Positions 23,523-37,900 of a stretch of DNA of 64,000 nt are shown here, piece by piece. Origin of the DNA: Maratus speciosus (Eukaryota; Arthropoda; Arachnida; Araneae; Salticidae). The translations under genes and the position numbers were made by a program. The first letter of the stretch is position 1. The number at the start of each line of letters is the position of its first letter. The notes below the pieces were generated by a model. The model was not told the origin of the DNA and did no database searches. It saw nothing but the letters and a program-made list of their open reading frames with translations. The DNA is taken from contig OZ010800.1 of assembly GCA_963932465.1 (NCBI GenBank), positions 38,058,352 through 38,122,351 of the forward strand, read 5' to 3'.

Positions 23523-25948
23523 CTGAAAATAAAATATAAATTTTGTAATGTAAACAAACAAATATTGAATTTGGATCTGGCATATAAATATAAACTGATC
23601 TTATTTCTAGATTTTAATTGATGTATGATAATTTTAAAGGGGATGTACAGTTTAAGCAATGAGGATGACATACAGGGTGTTTATAAAGTCCCGGACCCAT
23701 TTTGATGTTTAATAACTCATAAAATAATAAAGATAGATTAAAATTAATAACATAAATGGTTAGATAGACTCAAAAAGTTTCATGACCCTTGTCAATGAAC
23801 TTCCACGTGTGCCCCCTTCGTCGCACGGAGAATATCAAGTCGATAGTCAATTTCACGCCAGGTAGCGGCAAGCATGTCGGCATCCATAGAGGCTATTGCG
23901 GTTAGACATGTTGGAAAACTTTGTATTTCCACAACTAGAAAAGCTTCAGCCACATGTCACTTTGCAACAAGACGCTGCACCACCTCATTGTGGTACCATC
24001 GTTCGTACTTCTTTGAATGGCCGTTTTTCAGGAAGATGGATTGGGCGAGGAGGTCCAATTCCTTGGCCACCTAGATCACCTGATATAACGCCGCTGGACT
24101 TTTTCCTTTGGGGATTTGTAAAGGACAATGTTTACAGGAGGAGAGTGTTGAACATTGATGACTTAAAAGCCAGAATTACAACTGCAATAGCCTCTGTGGA
24201 TGCCGACATGCTTGCCGCTACCTGGCGTGAAATTGACTATCAACTTGATATTCTCCGTGCGACGAAGGGGGCACACGTGGAAGTTCATTAACAAGGGTCA
24301 TGAAACTTTTTGAGTCTATCTAACCATTTATGTCATTAATTTTAATCTATCTTTATTATTTTATGAGTTATTAAACATCAAAGTGAGTCCGGGACTTTAT
24401 AAAAACACCCTGTATAACTGAAGTAAATTATGCCAAACTTATCTTTCTGCTTTATAATGCAGTTTATCAAAAAGTTTTTTAATAAAACCTAATGGTATAA
24501 AGAAATCAGTTTTAAAATTTACTTACTTAAAATGTATGTAATTAAAATACTGAAACAATTTCTAAGTTTTCTCTGTAGCCTGTTAACAGTATAATTGTAT
24601 AACAGCTTCATTTCATATTAGAAATTATATCTAAAATACTATGTTTTTCATTTAAATGAATTATTACTTTAAAATGCACTTTATTTTTGTATGTTTACTT
24701 ATTAAAATTTCTTTGCTTGCTTTTATTTAGAAGTGATTTATGAGAATTGTAAAGGAGGAGAGAGAGGCAGTGTTCAGTTTAAGTGATGAAGAACACATTG
24801 AATTGAAGTAGTTTGTCACACTATATTTCTATTTTGTAATGAAATTTAATGAAAACTTCATTTCAATAAAACATAACGTAGATAGGGCAGTTTTAAAAAT
24901 TTATTTACTTAAAATGTATGTAATTAAACGACTGGGATAATTACAAGGTTTTATTAGCTATATTACAAGGTTTTATTAGGCTGCAAGCTATTAAAATAGT
25001 ACTATTAAGAAATGTCACTTTGTATTAGAAATCATAATTGGAAGAAAATACTTACCTTATAAATGAATTATTATTATAAAAAGCTTTTATTAAAGAATTT
25101 AATGTATTTAAGGTACACTTACCTAATTTAGATATAAAACATTTATTTGTGTCCACATTTCGAATAGTATTGGCTATAAAGGCACATTTAGCACCACCAT
25201 GCGTTAAAAATATTTTAATGGTGTCAACAAGACTTTGAATAACAGTTGGATCAAATACTATATCTGAAAGAGAAAAATATTTTGAGTTTAACTGAAATTT
25301 CAAAACAAGTGTTTTAGCTCTAGATTTACAAAAACCTTGATGGTTTATTGACATGGGCGGGGAAATGCATCATTTTACCCAGGGCGGGTTAATTTTTAGG
25401 TAGTCTTTGAAAACTGCAAACTTTGGAGATATGCGAAAACTTTTTTAGTACTTAGCTATATTTTTCAATTTTCCTAATTACTGCGATGTAAACATGGTAC
25501 TAAGTTCTATTTTATATTAAACTTTCATCTCTTGTTTATATTTCTTAATTTTACAGGGGAAAAAAATATGAAAATGCATTGTAAATTTTGTCATAAAAAT
25601 TTTCAACTGTACATTGCATTTTACTAGCTGGTGAAATAAATCCCTGGCTGGTAAGATTTTCTAGAAATTCCCCACCCTTGTTTATCGATTTTATGCTTAA
25701 AAATTGCGAAACCTTTTTTTTCTCCTTAGAAGGTATTGGATCTTAGTGATATATGGCAAATATATATCTTAATCATTTTCCCTGCCAACTTTCTAATTTT
25801 GCATATCTGCATAAAGTAAAACCAAATTGTTATTGTTAAAACAATGCATTTTAATACAACCATCAATATGATTGAAATTTATAGAAATGTGATCAGTGCC
25901 CATAAATCTATTATTGATATATCCGTTCCTTCCTTCTTTTTTTCCATT

Positions 25949-25983
<35 letters not shown>

Positions 25984-28900
25984 ATCATTGTTTATTAGTG
26001 CATGTAAGATGTGTATTTTTATTAAATATGCTTTTCATTATATTCTTCATTTCTTCATGATTTTCTACCTCCCCTCCCCCCCCCCCTCTTAACAGGGATT
26101 ATAGTAATTTCATAGCTTTACAATTTTACCTTTGCAGTGAAACAGCTGCTTTTAGAAGAATAAAAAGGGCTTGCACATGTTCATTAGTAGTTTACTTTTT
26201 GTTTTTTACACCCTTTTAATGTTTAGTTTATTTCAAAAACAGAAATAAGAACTTTCTGCATTTCAATAGATTTTTGCTGTACGCTGTAGGGGAAGGGAGG
26301 AAAAAAATCTATCCAATAGTAGTGGGACCTTTGAATTAAAACCGTGATTTTAGGGAAAAAAAGATAGAAGGTGTGGTAGGGATGAATAAAGTTACTACTA
26401 TACTAAGTTTAAATATTTAGAACTCTAATTTTTATTTATTTTTTGTCCTTTAGTTACTTTGCAGTGGGAATAAATAATTAGTTCCTTAAAAATTTCTGCT
26501 CCTTAGCACCAGCTTTCGTAAATATCATGAATATTTTTAAACACAACAAAAATATGTGATATTCTGATTTATACCGATATCTTCAAAACAGTTAACGTAT
26601 TGATGATTATAAAAAATTTCAGACTTAATATAAATTAGAAAGTAAAACATATTGCACTTAGCATGAAAAAATAAAATAATATACTAAATGTCTCTTACTT
26701 TATGTAACAAAATTGAAGATAAATTAAAAACAGACAAGAGCTGCACACTTCAACTTTCCTAACCAGCATTTATTTTATTATTAGCAATATTTTATTAATT
26801 ATTTAGACTTCTTTTTCCTTCCTGTTGCAGTAATTACTTAATTGTAAGTGGGTACTCTATCCTTTTTCATAATTTAAAAAATTTTCACATTATAAGATAC
26901 TTCCATCCACTTTGGGGTTAGGACCCGCTTACCTCATTTCCTATTGGCTCTGGGGTACTTGCTCATTGTACCTTGGCTATACAGTGTGTCCATGTATAAC
27001 CTGACCGACCTTTATTTTTGCAACCGTTGGTCCTAGATGCATACTTCCAATTACAAAAATGGTTTAAATAAGATAAAGAATTATTTTTAAAGCGATCGGG
27101 GTCAAGAAAAATATTTATTTAAAAAATTACGAAATTTAAATTTTTATACGGTCCCCCGGTCCTATAAGTGATATTTCGTAAACATTTACTGTGACACTAA
27201 CAAGTAAGACAGAAAAAGTCCCATTCATCTAACGTTAAAATTGACCGAGTTATGAAACTTTGAAATGCATGACTTATATCACTTTTTTGCATATCAAAAT
27301 AGATGATTTCGACCATGCTTTCAGGGGTCGTATATAAAGTATTTAAACTTATTTCAAGGTATCTGCTGTTTGAAAGAAATCGTACAACTATTACGATTGA
27401 GTTAAATTTATTAGTTAAATTTCAGATTAGTTAAAATAATTGTATTTTAACATATGTTTCATTTTGTAAGGACTATGACTTCTTTTAACAAAAATTATGT
27501 TATTTTCATAAGGTTTTATTTAACTTGCAACGATTGTCTTTCCAGTTTAAAATTTGTACTCGAACTTTAACTGATTTTCAAATGTCCGATCGAAGTTAAA
27601 ATTTTACATACTGACTTAAATCCGATTATAATGTAATATTATTATGATTTTCGACGCTTACCATCTTATACATATTTATATTAGAGGATAACATAAAAAA
27701 ATTCGGATAAATTACCGCCAATAAGTTTAAGAAATGGTTTTAGATTAGATAACATAAATCTGCGATGGTTGTATTTTTTAACTTTTATAATTAAGTTTTA
27801 TGTATTGTTTAACGCTAAATAAAAAAGTTACCTTCACTTTTAACCATCATGTCAGGATTTTTCGCAAATCGTAAATTTAAAAGTTAAAATAATAGCGAAA
27901 AATCTGACACTAAAAAGTAAATGTAAGACTTTTTTATTCAATTTATTTTTATTTAATTCAATAATTTATTCAATTTTGTGACTTATACTGGGTTTCTTAC
28001 AGCTAAACAGCTCAAGGGTCCAATGAGGTTGGGAGGAGAGGGGGGATCAATTTTAACTTTGAAGTTTGCGATTTGAGAAAAATTCTTAAGTGATGGTTTA
28101 AAATGAAGGTCATTTCCGGATTCAGTGCTAAAAAATACACGTGAATCAATTTTCAAAAGCTAAAAAACGTGGCACAACGCAAAATTTGAAAGACTGTGTA
28201 ATCTAATAGCATTTTAAAATATGTATCATTTTTGTAAAGTATTGAGGGTTTTTTTTTCATCCTTTTATTTAGCAAAAATTCTGTTATTTTTATCCTCTTA
28301 TGTTCAGTACAAATTGTATATTTTACAGTAATATGTCAGAATGATTAAAGATTTCAAAGTTATATTGCAATGCTAATTTAACTCTCAACCATTTCTTTAA
28401 TATATCTGACGATAATTATATTTCTACTAAATTTGTGAATGACCCCTAATTTGTAGCAAAAAATATGCTCCAACTTTAAACAACTATTACTCGGTCAATT
28501 TTAATCATAGAATAACGGTACTTTTTTTGGCCTTACTTGTTAGTGTAACAGGAAAATTTTACTAAATATAACTTATAGGACCGGGGCATTGTATAAAAAT
28601 TTAAATTCTGTAATTCTTCGCTAAATTGTGTTTTCGCTTCAAACTTTTTTCATCTTAACTCTGCACCTAATTTTGACCCTTTTTGTAATTGGAAGTATGC
28701 ATCTAGGACCAACGGTTGCGAAAATAAAGGTCGGTCAGGTTATACGTGGACACACTGTATAAGACCTGTTTTCTCCTTCTTTGGCTCATTCTACTCTGGG
28801 CCACAGGTGAGTGCCTCTCGTGGTGGTTGCAAAATTTTCATCCCAGATTCGTCAGTTGTTTTAAGTTTTTTAGCTTTTTAATTTAACTTCTCCTCAATTT

Positions 28901-31900
28901 TAGGTCCCAGTAGAAGCCAAAATGCTTATCTGTCGTTGTGGGCCAGTGATGGTGTATCAAAGTCTTTTTCAAGACTGAACTATCCACGTGCAACCTGGAA
29001 AACCTTGACGGGTACTAGATAACTGTCCCTAAAAATTAGTGAGCTATGTGTCCCTTCCCCTTTTTTTATGAGTTCTCAGGATAGTGTTAGTTGGGCCTCT
29101 GGTTACCTTATGTTATGCCTTTTCTGTGCTTGTTGGTATTCTACTGCTTTCACAATCTTCGTTCTTTACCTACGCCAGTCACATCAAGACATCCAAATTT
29201 ATTTGGATACTCTATGCACCCTATTTCTGGAGGTTATATTTAACCTCATGCTTCTAACTCTGGAATGGCCTTCAGAACTCCAACAGAGCTCTCAAATTAT
29301 ACTTTTTTAGACCTTGCTTTGTTTCGAAATTCATCTTTATGTTTCCATTCAAGTTCGTTGGGGGTTACATGTGGAGGTTAATTTTTTACCTCATTTAAAA
29401 CATTTTTGTAATTGGAACTACATGTCTATGACTAACTGTTTAAAAATTAACTATTAGACACTGTTGATAGTGAACACCCTGTATATCAAGATGGGGATCA
29501 TGGATATATATCACCAATCCCTGCCCAACTCACAATATTCAACATTTTAAAAACTGCTTAACTTATAAAATTTTCTATGCCATATTTGTTATTATATAGC
29601 AGACAGATCATTACTCATAATTAAAAAAAAAAAAAAAATGTTTAAGACTTGATGGTATTTAATTTTATCTATATATGCTAATGCATTTGGTGCATGTTAA
29701 ATCAGTCATAAGTGCAAAGTCCTTGGGACATGAATCGCCAGTCTCTAGGGTACCTAACAAGATGTTGGGCCTGTCATCTGGCCCACGATCCAATATACAA
29801 GGCTAGTTAACTCCAACATCCCTTGAAAATTTTCACTTTCCACATGCAGCTCTGCAGTTGACAACAGCACAAGAAATTTTATGCTTATACTCATTAAGTC
29901 ACACTGGCTATGGTTTTTATGTACCAAAAATTGTTCGCCGGAAAGTACAAACATTTAAAAGAATAAAAGTAACTTTATTTTGTCAGTTTTCTTTTATGAG
30001 TTTAAATGTGAGTGCAGACTACTTGTTACTTTGATGGCACTATAACACCTAATTGTATTTACAGCATAAAAAACACTTTATTCAGAACACATTTAAATTA
30101 AGGATTTAGTGTAAGTTCATTTAATTATGGCCAATAGATTAAAGCTAGAGTATAATCTTCATTTCACAATTTTCATTATCTAGCAGCAACCTGCAGTTTC
30201 CATATATCTAAACTGAACTCTCAATATACAATTTAATATTTTAATATAAATAGTTAATTCAGAAAATTTAAAACCATCCTCTGAAAGTTATACATATATC
30301 AACAAACATATAACTGCAATTTCTGAAGTAAAAATTTTAAATACAGCGGTACGGTTCTCAAGCACAGTTTGTTACAAAGAGTTGTTCAAAAACCGAATCA
30401 AATTTTACTATAAAAAATAATGGAAATGTGATTAATTTGTTTCAACCTCCCAAGTAACTCCCTGTATTTACCTGCTGCAAACAATACATTCTGTAGTACT
30501 ACATAGTGAAATATAATAATGCATTTAAATTAAATGAGACAACGGCAATTTTACAGCGAAATCCCATTAGTGCAAACTTCAAAAGAAGGCCATTTTTCAT
30601 CTACATTAAACAATGTCTTTAACATTAATTAGAATTTAATGGGAGAAACAAAATTAGCAGAGACATATTGACGACAGTCCACTGTATAACATTTTAATAA
30701 ATGTTTAGCAAAAAATTTTACCCAAACTTTGGATGACTAGAGATTGCAGAGAAAGGAGGAAAGGGAAATTTATTCTTAGATCTTTAGGACCAGAAATTTA
30801 ATTTCCTGTTTTCTAATTTCAAAATGCATGAAATTCTTAGCACTGGGATCACACTATCACTTGTATGTGCGATTTGCACCCATGAAAACCAAATTTAAAC
30901 AAGAAGAAAAGAAAAATTCTCAAAATGAAAATAACATTACTATCACTGTTTCTTATGTATGTGCATATTGCTTTCAACCAAAAATGAAAAAAAATTGTTG
31001 GTTTTGCTACTGTCTTTTCATTAAGTCGATTTTGCAACAACACCCTTACTGTTTCAAAATGAATAAAATTTTGCTTGAATCCCTTGTTTGAGAACTGAGA
31101 TTCTAATGTAAATAAATAAATTAATAGATAAATAATGAAGCAATAACATATAACAAACCTGCACCAAGTAGAATATCTATTGCAAAAGATTTGGCATCTT
31201 CAGGTCCAAGTATTCCCCACAGTAATTGATGTTTTTCAGTGATATCTTTAGCAATATTTTCTTCAAGATTAATTTCAATGTTTTTTCTAAGAACATCTAA
31301 AACATCCAAACTTTTGTCGGAAAATAAATATTTTTTTGGTTGACACAGCTTAGTAATAGCTATACCTAGAAGTCCGATGCCTGATCCAAGTTCTAAAATT
31401 TTCCTGCAAAGTATCATAAGAGAACAATAAACATGAATTTTTATTTTAGTTATTTCTCACTAAATTTCTTAAAAATTAAAATATCTAATTTTTGTATAGA
31501 ATTGGTCTCTTATTCAGAGTTAATATTATGAGATTTATTATACATGCAGATACACTGATTAAATAATTAAAAATATATCTAGAAATACTTTTAATTAAAC
31601 AAAATGTAGCAAACAAAACTGTGAGATATTTATTTCAAATTCCATTTAACTTCTTGAGACTCAAAGTTAGAAAATGGTAGAAATACACATTCATTCTTTT
31701 TATTCCCACATATAATGATACCATATATCGCTAAAAAAAAAAATCTAAAATGGATATTTGAATTTGCTATTATTTTTACGATCTCATATGTGGGTTAAAA
31801 TTATTATCCCCTAAAATAAAAATTTTAGCTATCAATAATCTAAATTCATACTGTAAAAAATTTAATAAATTTGTCAGTTAATAATTACAAAGCTTCATTT

Positions 31901-34900
31901 TTTTAAAAATGCATCTATCTATATTAAATAATTGTGAAATGTACTTATTACTTTTACCATAAAGACATTTTGCAAAGGTGTAAACAACATTAAATGTTTG
32001 TGGAAATTAGCATCAGTACTGTCATTAATTAAAAGTGTTTTAAAGTAAAATTATTGACACCATAGTTCCTGATCTTCTTTCCTTTTTTTTTAAACCAAAA
32101 ATTATATGGAACCAGAAAATTTTATTTATTGAGATATCTTGTTTCTATATAGTACTTATTTGATTTCATTTATTAAAAACATTTTCTGGTTGGTACAAAG
32201 TATGTTTAATTTTTTTTTTTTTTTAATCAGAAGGTTGGCAGCTATGCATTAAGCTATGTAAAAGTCAAAATTAAAAAACTTTATTTTTTAACGTAAATAA
32301 AGGTCCACATATCACTGCTTTGTGTTGATAGTGGCACTACATTTTTTTTTTAAATACAATTTTATTGATCAAAATGAATATTAGATACAGTCATTGTAAT
32401 CCTTAAATAATTTATCTTAAAAAGTGTAATTAGTTTTAACAAGTCATAAGAGAAATAATTTAATACATTCAAAATGTAAAATTTAAAAATTCTTTCCTTT
32501 AAAATTTAGTTTTTTTTTAGTTGTTTCACTATCAACACCAAGCAGTGGTATGTGAATGACAGGATTGAAGATGATATTAAAGTCTTTTATAGATAGCCAA
32601 AAAAAAAAAAAAAAAAAAAAGTGAAAATTATATTTACTTGTCTTTAAGAATTGAAACATTTTCCAAGCACCATTCAAGAAGAAACTTTGCAGCCTGTTAA
32701 TGAAAATAAATTATTTTTAGTTTATGAAATAAAATAAAGAAAAACTTATGCTATATACTTAAAATTAAAAGTTTACCTCCCATGTCTGAAGACCAGTAGT
32801 ACTATTTTCAACAAAACAATGACTTTCTTGAAGAGTAATTACACAGTCATTCTTCTGAAAATATTTGTAACAATTTTTATGTGATAATTAACAAATTTCT
32901 ATTGCACCGATGTCATATAATATTGTTTCATAATTAATATTTCACTCTATTTAAGAAAATTTATATTTTACAGTGTTTTAAGATTTGATATAGGACTTTC
33001 TTCTGCAAGGTAGATTAACACAAATGAGATGTTCCACTGCAATTGAATGTTAAGACAAAACAGTTTGTAATAATAATTAATATTCTTTAAAATCTTAGTT
33101 ATATTTATTTATTGTTCTGTTTATTATATTTTAAGACTGAAGGAAGCAACTGGGACTAATATATTTTCTATCTTATTTACTGGGTTTAATTTTGGGATAG
33201 ACATATACTTGAATTTTCTTCCAAGGATTGTAATGTGATGAAGAATTCCATCCTGATTGGACAAAAGGGATAGAACCTGATGCTAAAAGTGTGTATCTGC
33301 AAAATGTTCAACAATTTGTAAATTTTGCAAGAATTTGTTTAACAATTCAGTAGTTGTTACTTCAGAATCAGTTGTGAAAGTTCTACTCTCAAATTCGCAA
33401 CTTTTAAGAGTTTTTGTATGTAACATCACAAAATCTCGATACCTGGAAAATTCGTCAGGGAAATTTGTTGCTAATCTGGAATAGACACCCTGCTATGGCA
33501 CAGTGTAGCTAATGGAATCAGTGAAATTTTTTCTTATCAATTGATTTAAAATATATATTTTTCAACATCTTCACACATACACTCATCACATTAAAAAACT
33601 TATTACTGTAAAATTAATATTAAAAGTAAAATAAAAATGTTTATTTGGATGTATTTGTTTCTTTGTTTCTGTTTTCTACTCATGACTCTCACAAACAAGA
33701 AGAGGAAAAAAAGTGGCCATGTTCTTCATATTCTTCACGGCATAAATTTTGAAAAATACTGCTCTAGAACAGTGTTTCTTAACCCTTAACCGGAAACGTA
33801 AAAATCCCGTGCACAAACAGAACACTTAATAATTTACCAAATAGTGAACATAAACATTTAATCTTTAATAGTAATGCATTAGCAAGAATAATTTTTTAAT
33901 ATAACAGCATAAAAATGAGTTTGGAATGTCGGAGAGAGAAAATATTAATGGCAAATATGTAGACGTAAACATCTCACAGACGTAAGTTTCCGGTTAAGGG
34001 TTAAAATGGGTGTAAGTGTACAAATTAGGAGAGGTTCAAGAGAAGTGAAATCTAGAGCTTATTCAACATAAAAAATAATGCAACAAAATGAGAGTGAAAT
34101 AAAAATTTATTTATATTTTAAAACAAAACACTAAAATTTGAAAATGATTTATGCCTCTACCTCAGCAAACATTCAGCATACTATATATATGGGGTCCATT
34201 TCAAATGTAATGAGATTTTTTTTTTTTTGCTGCACATCCAGCAGAGTCAAATAACCACAACTTTGGAGGAAACATGAGCAGAATCAGCTTTGAAGAACAA
34301 TGGTCACCATTCCATGTCAAGCCATTGGAGCCTTTGCAGTATTGAAATACTGATTGATGCTCACTGTGTGAATATCATCACAGCTAACAATGCAATGAAG
34401 GAGTTTGTGTCACCAAAGTAAACAGGAAATGTGGCTTTCTATGTGGAAAAGTACTGAAATGATTAAGGAAAAGGGTAACCAGAGTCTGATGGGAGATTGC
34501 CAACAGCTGGATCTTCCATCTTGAGAGTGAAAAAGGTGTGAGGGTTCACACCATTTTGTTGATGAGGGAATATCTTGCTCAAAAAAATATCACCATGTCT
34601 CCCTAACTGCTGTACAGTCCCAATGGTCCCTTGTGACTTCTTTCTGTTCCCAAAAGTCAAGAAGAACCTTAAGTGACATCATTTTGGCACCATAGCTAAC
34701 ACTAAAAAAGCTGTGACAGAAGACTGCACAGCATCTCGGAAGAAGCATTCATTCAGGCAATGTTTTGAATTCACTTTATTGATACCCAAGGGTCTAATAA
34801 AAAAAATATTAGAGGTATTTGCATTTTTCTTTGCTCTGTTCTTTTTTAAAACAAATTTGATCACATTACTTTTGGAACGGATCTTATATGTGATTGTGAA

Positions 34901-37900
34901 CAAGAGCATCTGTCACATTAAAAACTTGCTATCTACAAAATTTACTTTAAATGTAAAATCAAAGTTATATTTATCTGTATACATTCATTTGTTTTAAAGT
35001 TTTCATTTTTGTATTTATAAATCTTACAAGTAAAACAAAAATGCCAATAAAACATGCATTATATAATCTTTCAAATGGTACAAAAGATATATAAAAGTTT
35101 TGAAAGCTCTGCTCTAGAGAAAATTACTTGAATAAAAGAAAACTAACAGAGTTCTTATTTTATTTTGATTGCAATAAAAAGAGTTTGAATGAAAAAGGAA
35201 ATTTTACATGTAGGTATGGCTTATTAGCACAAATGTAATATGAACTATTGAATTTCTTGGCATGTGAAAATGGCTTGAAATATAATTTTTAAGAGAATAA
35301 GTTCTGCTTGCTGACTGTTCCTTCAATCTTGAAATTATACATATATATATATATATATATTACTTTTTTTCCAAATGTTAGATGAAAAGATATAACTATT
35401 TTTATTTGATTAAAGTCAATACGTTTTAGATATTTTTAATTAAAAAGGGACATTAAATATGTAGCTAATATGCAATTTGAAACGCCCAGAAATTTTAAAT
35501 AACGTAAGTAATTGGAAAAATATCAAAATGGCAATATTAATAGAATACTTACTATAATGAAATTTCGATAAACACAATTATCACTGCTTGGCTGTGATAT
35601 TACATTAGCATATGCCTCTATGAGACTTTCAGATAATTCAGAACCATAACTTTCTACCTAAATGGTGCAATTTGTCAGATAATAGTTTAGTATATAATTA
35701 CGCAAGAAAATCACTTATTACTAAAGTTATACATGCTAAAGGTGAAAACAGTACATTTAAAGATTTATGAATACCTTTTAATCTATCTATCCTGAAATCT
35801 ACATGTGCAGCGGGAATATATACAATGATTCAGCCTCATTTGAGTTACCTAGAATTTGGCATGAGATGCTTTATAAATGAAAAAACAATAGGATAAAATA
35901 ATCCACGTTCATAGATAATCATTAAAAAATATATATATATATTAAAGAAACTGCTTTTATTATACCTGTGATCTTGTGATTTATTTATAAAGTTCATTTT
36001 TCAAATTTTTCTGAAAACAATTTATCAGTATTGATCTTGATAATGTCACCTGTTGTGTGTATGAAACATGTTGATCTGTTTATTAAAAGGTATTTATAAG
36101 CCTTTAAATGTACTGTTTTCACATTTAGCATGTATAACTTTCATTTAATAATTTAGTATTTAGTGAAAATCTCATTTTTTTTAAAATGATAAAAAAAAAT
36201 AATAATAATGTATGTATTGTAATGTATGTAATGAATGTATGTATTCGTTACTTTCAAATGCTCGTTAGAAAATATTCATTACTCTTTAAAAAATGGATAT
36301 TAAAAATCCTCCTACATACTAGTGCACATATATTCAGTGCATTTTCTAATTTTCTGAGTGTTTTTTCGATTATAATTAGTTTTAACTGTTCCTTAAAATA
36401 AAAGATAAAATCTATCTGGATGCTTGTACTGATTTAACATTTCATAAAGCATAAAACACAGCGTTCAAAATACGGAGATACTGCATATGAAATATATGGT
36501 CACAAGACTACAGTAAATATAATTATACAGTAGACTCCCTCAAATCCGCACAGCTTGGGACCAGAGGTTGTGCGGATTTTAGAATTTTGCGGATTTCTGG
36601 TCATTGATTTGTTTACATTTTTGAAACATTAATTTGATTGGTAGTTAAGCAAGGGAAATATAATGAATGTTTACAATAAAGTGAAACATTAAAATAAGTA
36701 AAATAGTAAAATAATTTATTAGTTTAAACGTAAGTAATTATTAAAATAATTATGTAAAATAAAAATCAAGAAAAATATTAAATTATTACTGATGAAATTG
36801 ATTCAATTCGATTCCAAAATCCCTATGCTGCCATCTAGTGGTAAAGCCATCGTAAGATCAATACGCCATCATATAGATATGCTAATTTATATCAAAATCA
36901 AAAGTAATGTAAATTTATTTAGTAATAAATCAGCTGTAATAACCAAAAGAGAATGATTAACAAAAAATTTAGTAAAAAAAACCAAAAAAACATTGCGGTA
37001 GTCGCTGATTTCGACACCATCTTGAATTTTGTTCCTGCAACTTAACTGTAAATTTCATTGTTTACATCTGAAAAAATACGTAGATTTTAGGCATTCGCAG
37101 ATTTAAGGGAGTCTACTGATCTTTCAAAACACCCTTTTCATAATATCGTCAAACAAATATTTTTAATTTAAAGGAAAAAGAGAAGCGCTAATCCATTTCT
37201 TAATTTCTGATCAAAAGCGCCTACTGATTTTATGTGAGTATGAGTAAAAATCAATGATTTAAAAAGTTATATTTCATTACTCTGTACATGAGTTCTTTTC
37301 AAAAATTCATTACTGTTACACAGACCCATAAAAAAATTTTGTACGAAACCTGTCTGTAACAGAAATGCGTAAAAGTGGAACCATTCACAATATAATAATG
37401 AATAAATAAATACAACCTGTAAAAGTGGAATTTTACCTTTAATTGAAATATTCCAAGGTCGATTCCTATGATAATAATGCAATGAAATTCCGTCTGCTAA
37501 GATGAAAAATCTCTAAAACGGAATTTCTTTGTGATTTATCGCGATTCTGTTGCCGCAAGTATTACTGTATGTATTAAAGAAAAAAAATAGTAATTGAGTA
37601 TCTTAATAGAAATATCCACTGCTTACTGAAACCAGTAAAACATGCAACAATGGAACCTGCCTAATGGAAACAAGCATTAAACCGGTTCTCAAAAACATAT
37701 TTATCTCCGCTCAACATCGCAAAACTTTCTGACTTATTCATATACTCAGTCTAATGCATAAAATCATAAAATTGGTAGTCATGGGAATGATATAGAATCG
37801 AATAGAATTTTTCCTTTTCGATAAGTTTATCACAGTTCAAACTATAATCAAATCCTTTTATATGATGGCCCTTCAATTATTGCTGCGTCATGAAATCTGA

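Noticed and set aside
29068..29310. 80-residue + ORF with hydrophobic stretches
   Set aside because: No family resemblance. The region looks like a repeat fragment between two transposon ends.
30828..31091. Overlapping ORFs on both strands next to EEF2KMT exon 6
   Set aside because: Low-complexity translations and no splice relation to the gene. They are typical chance ORFs in AT-rich intron DNA.
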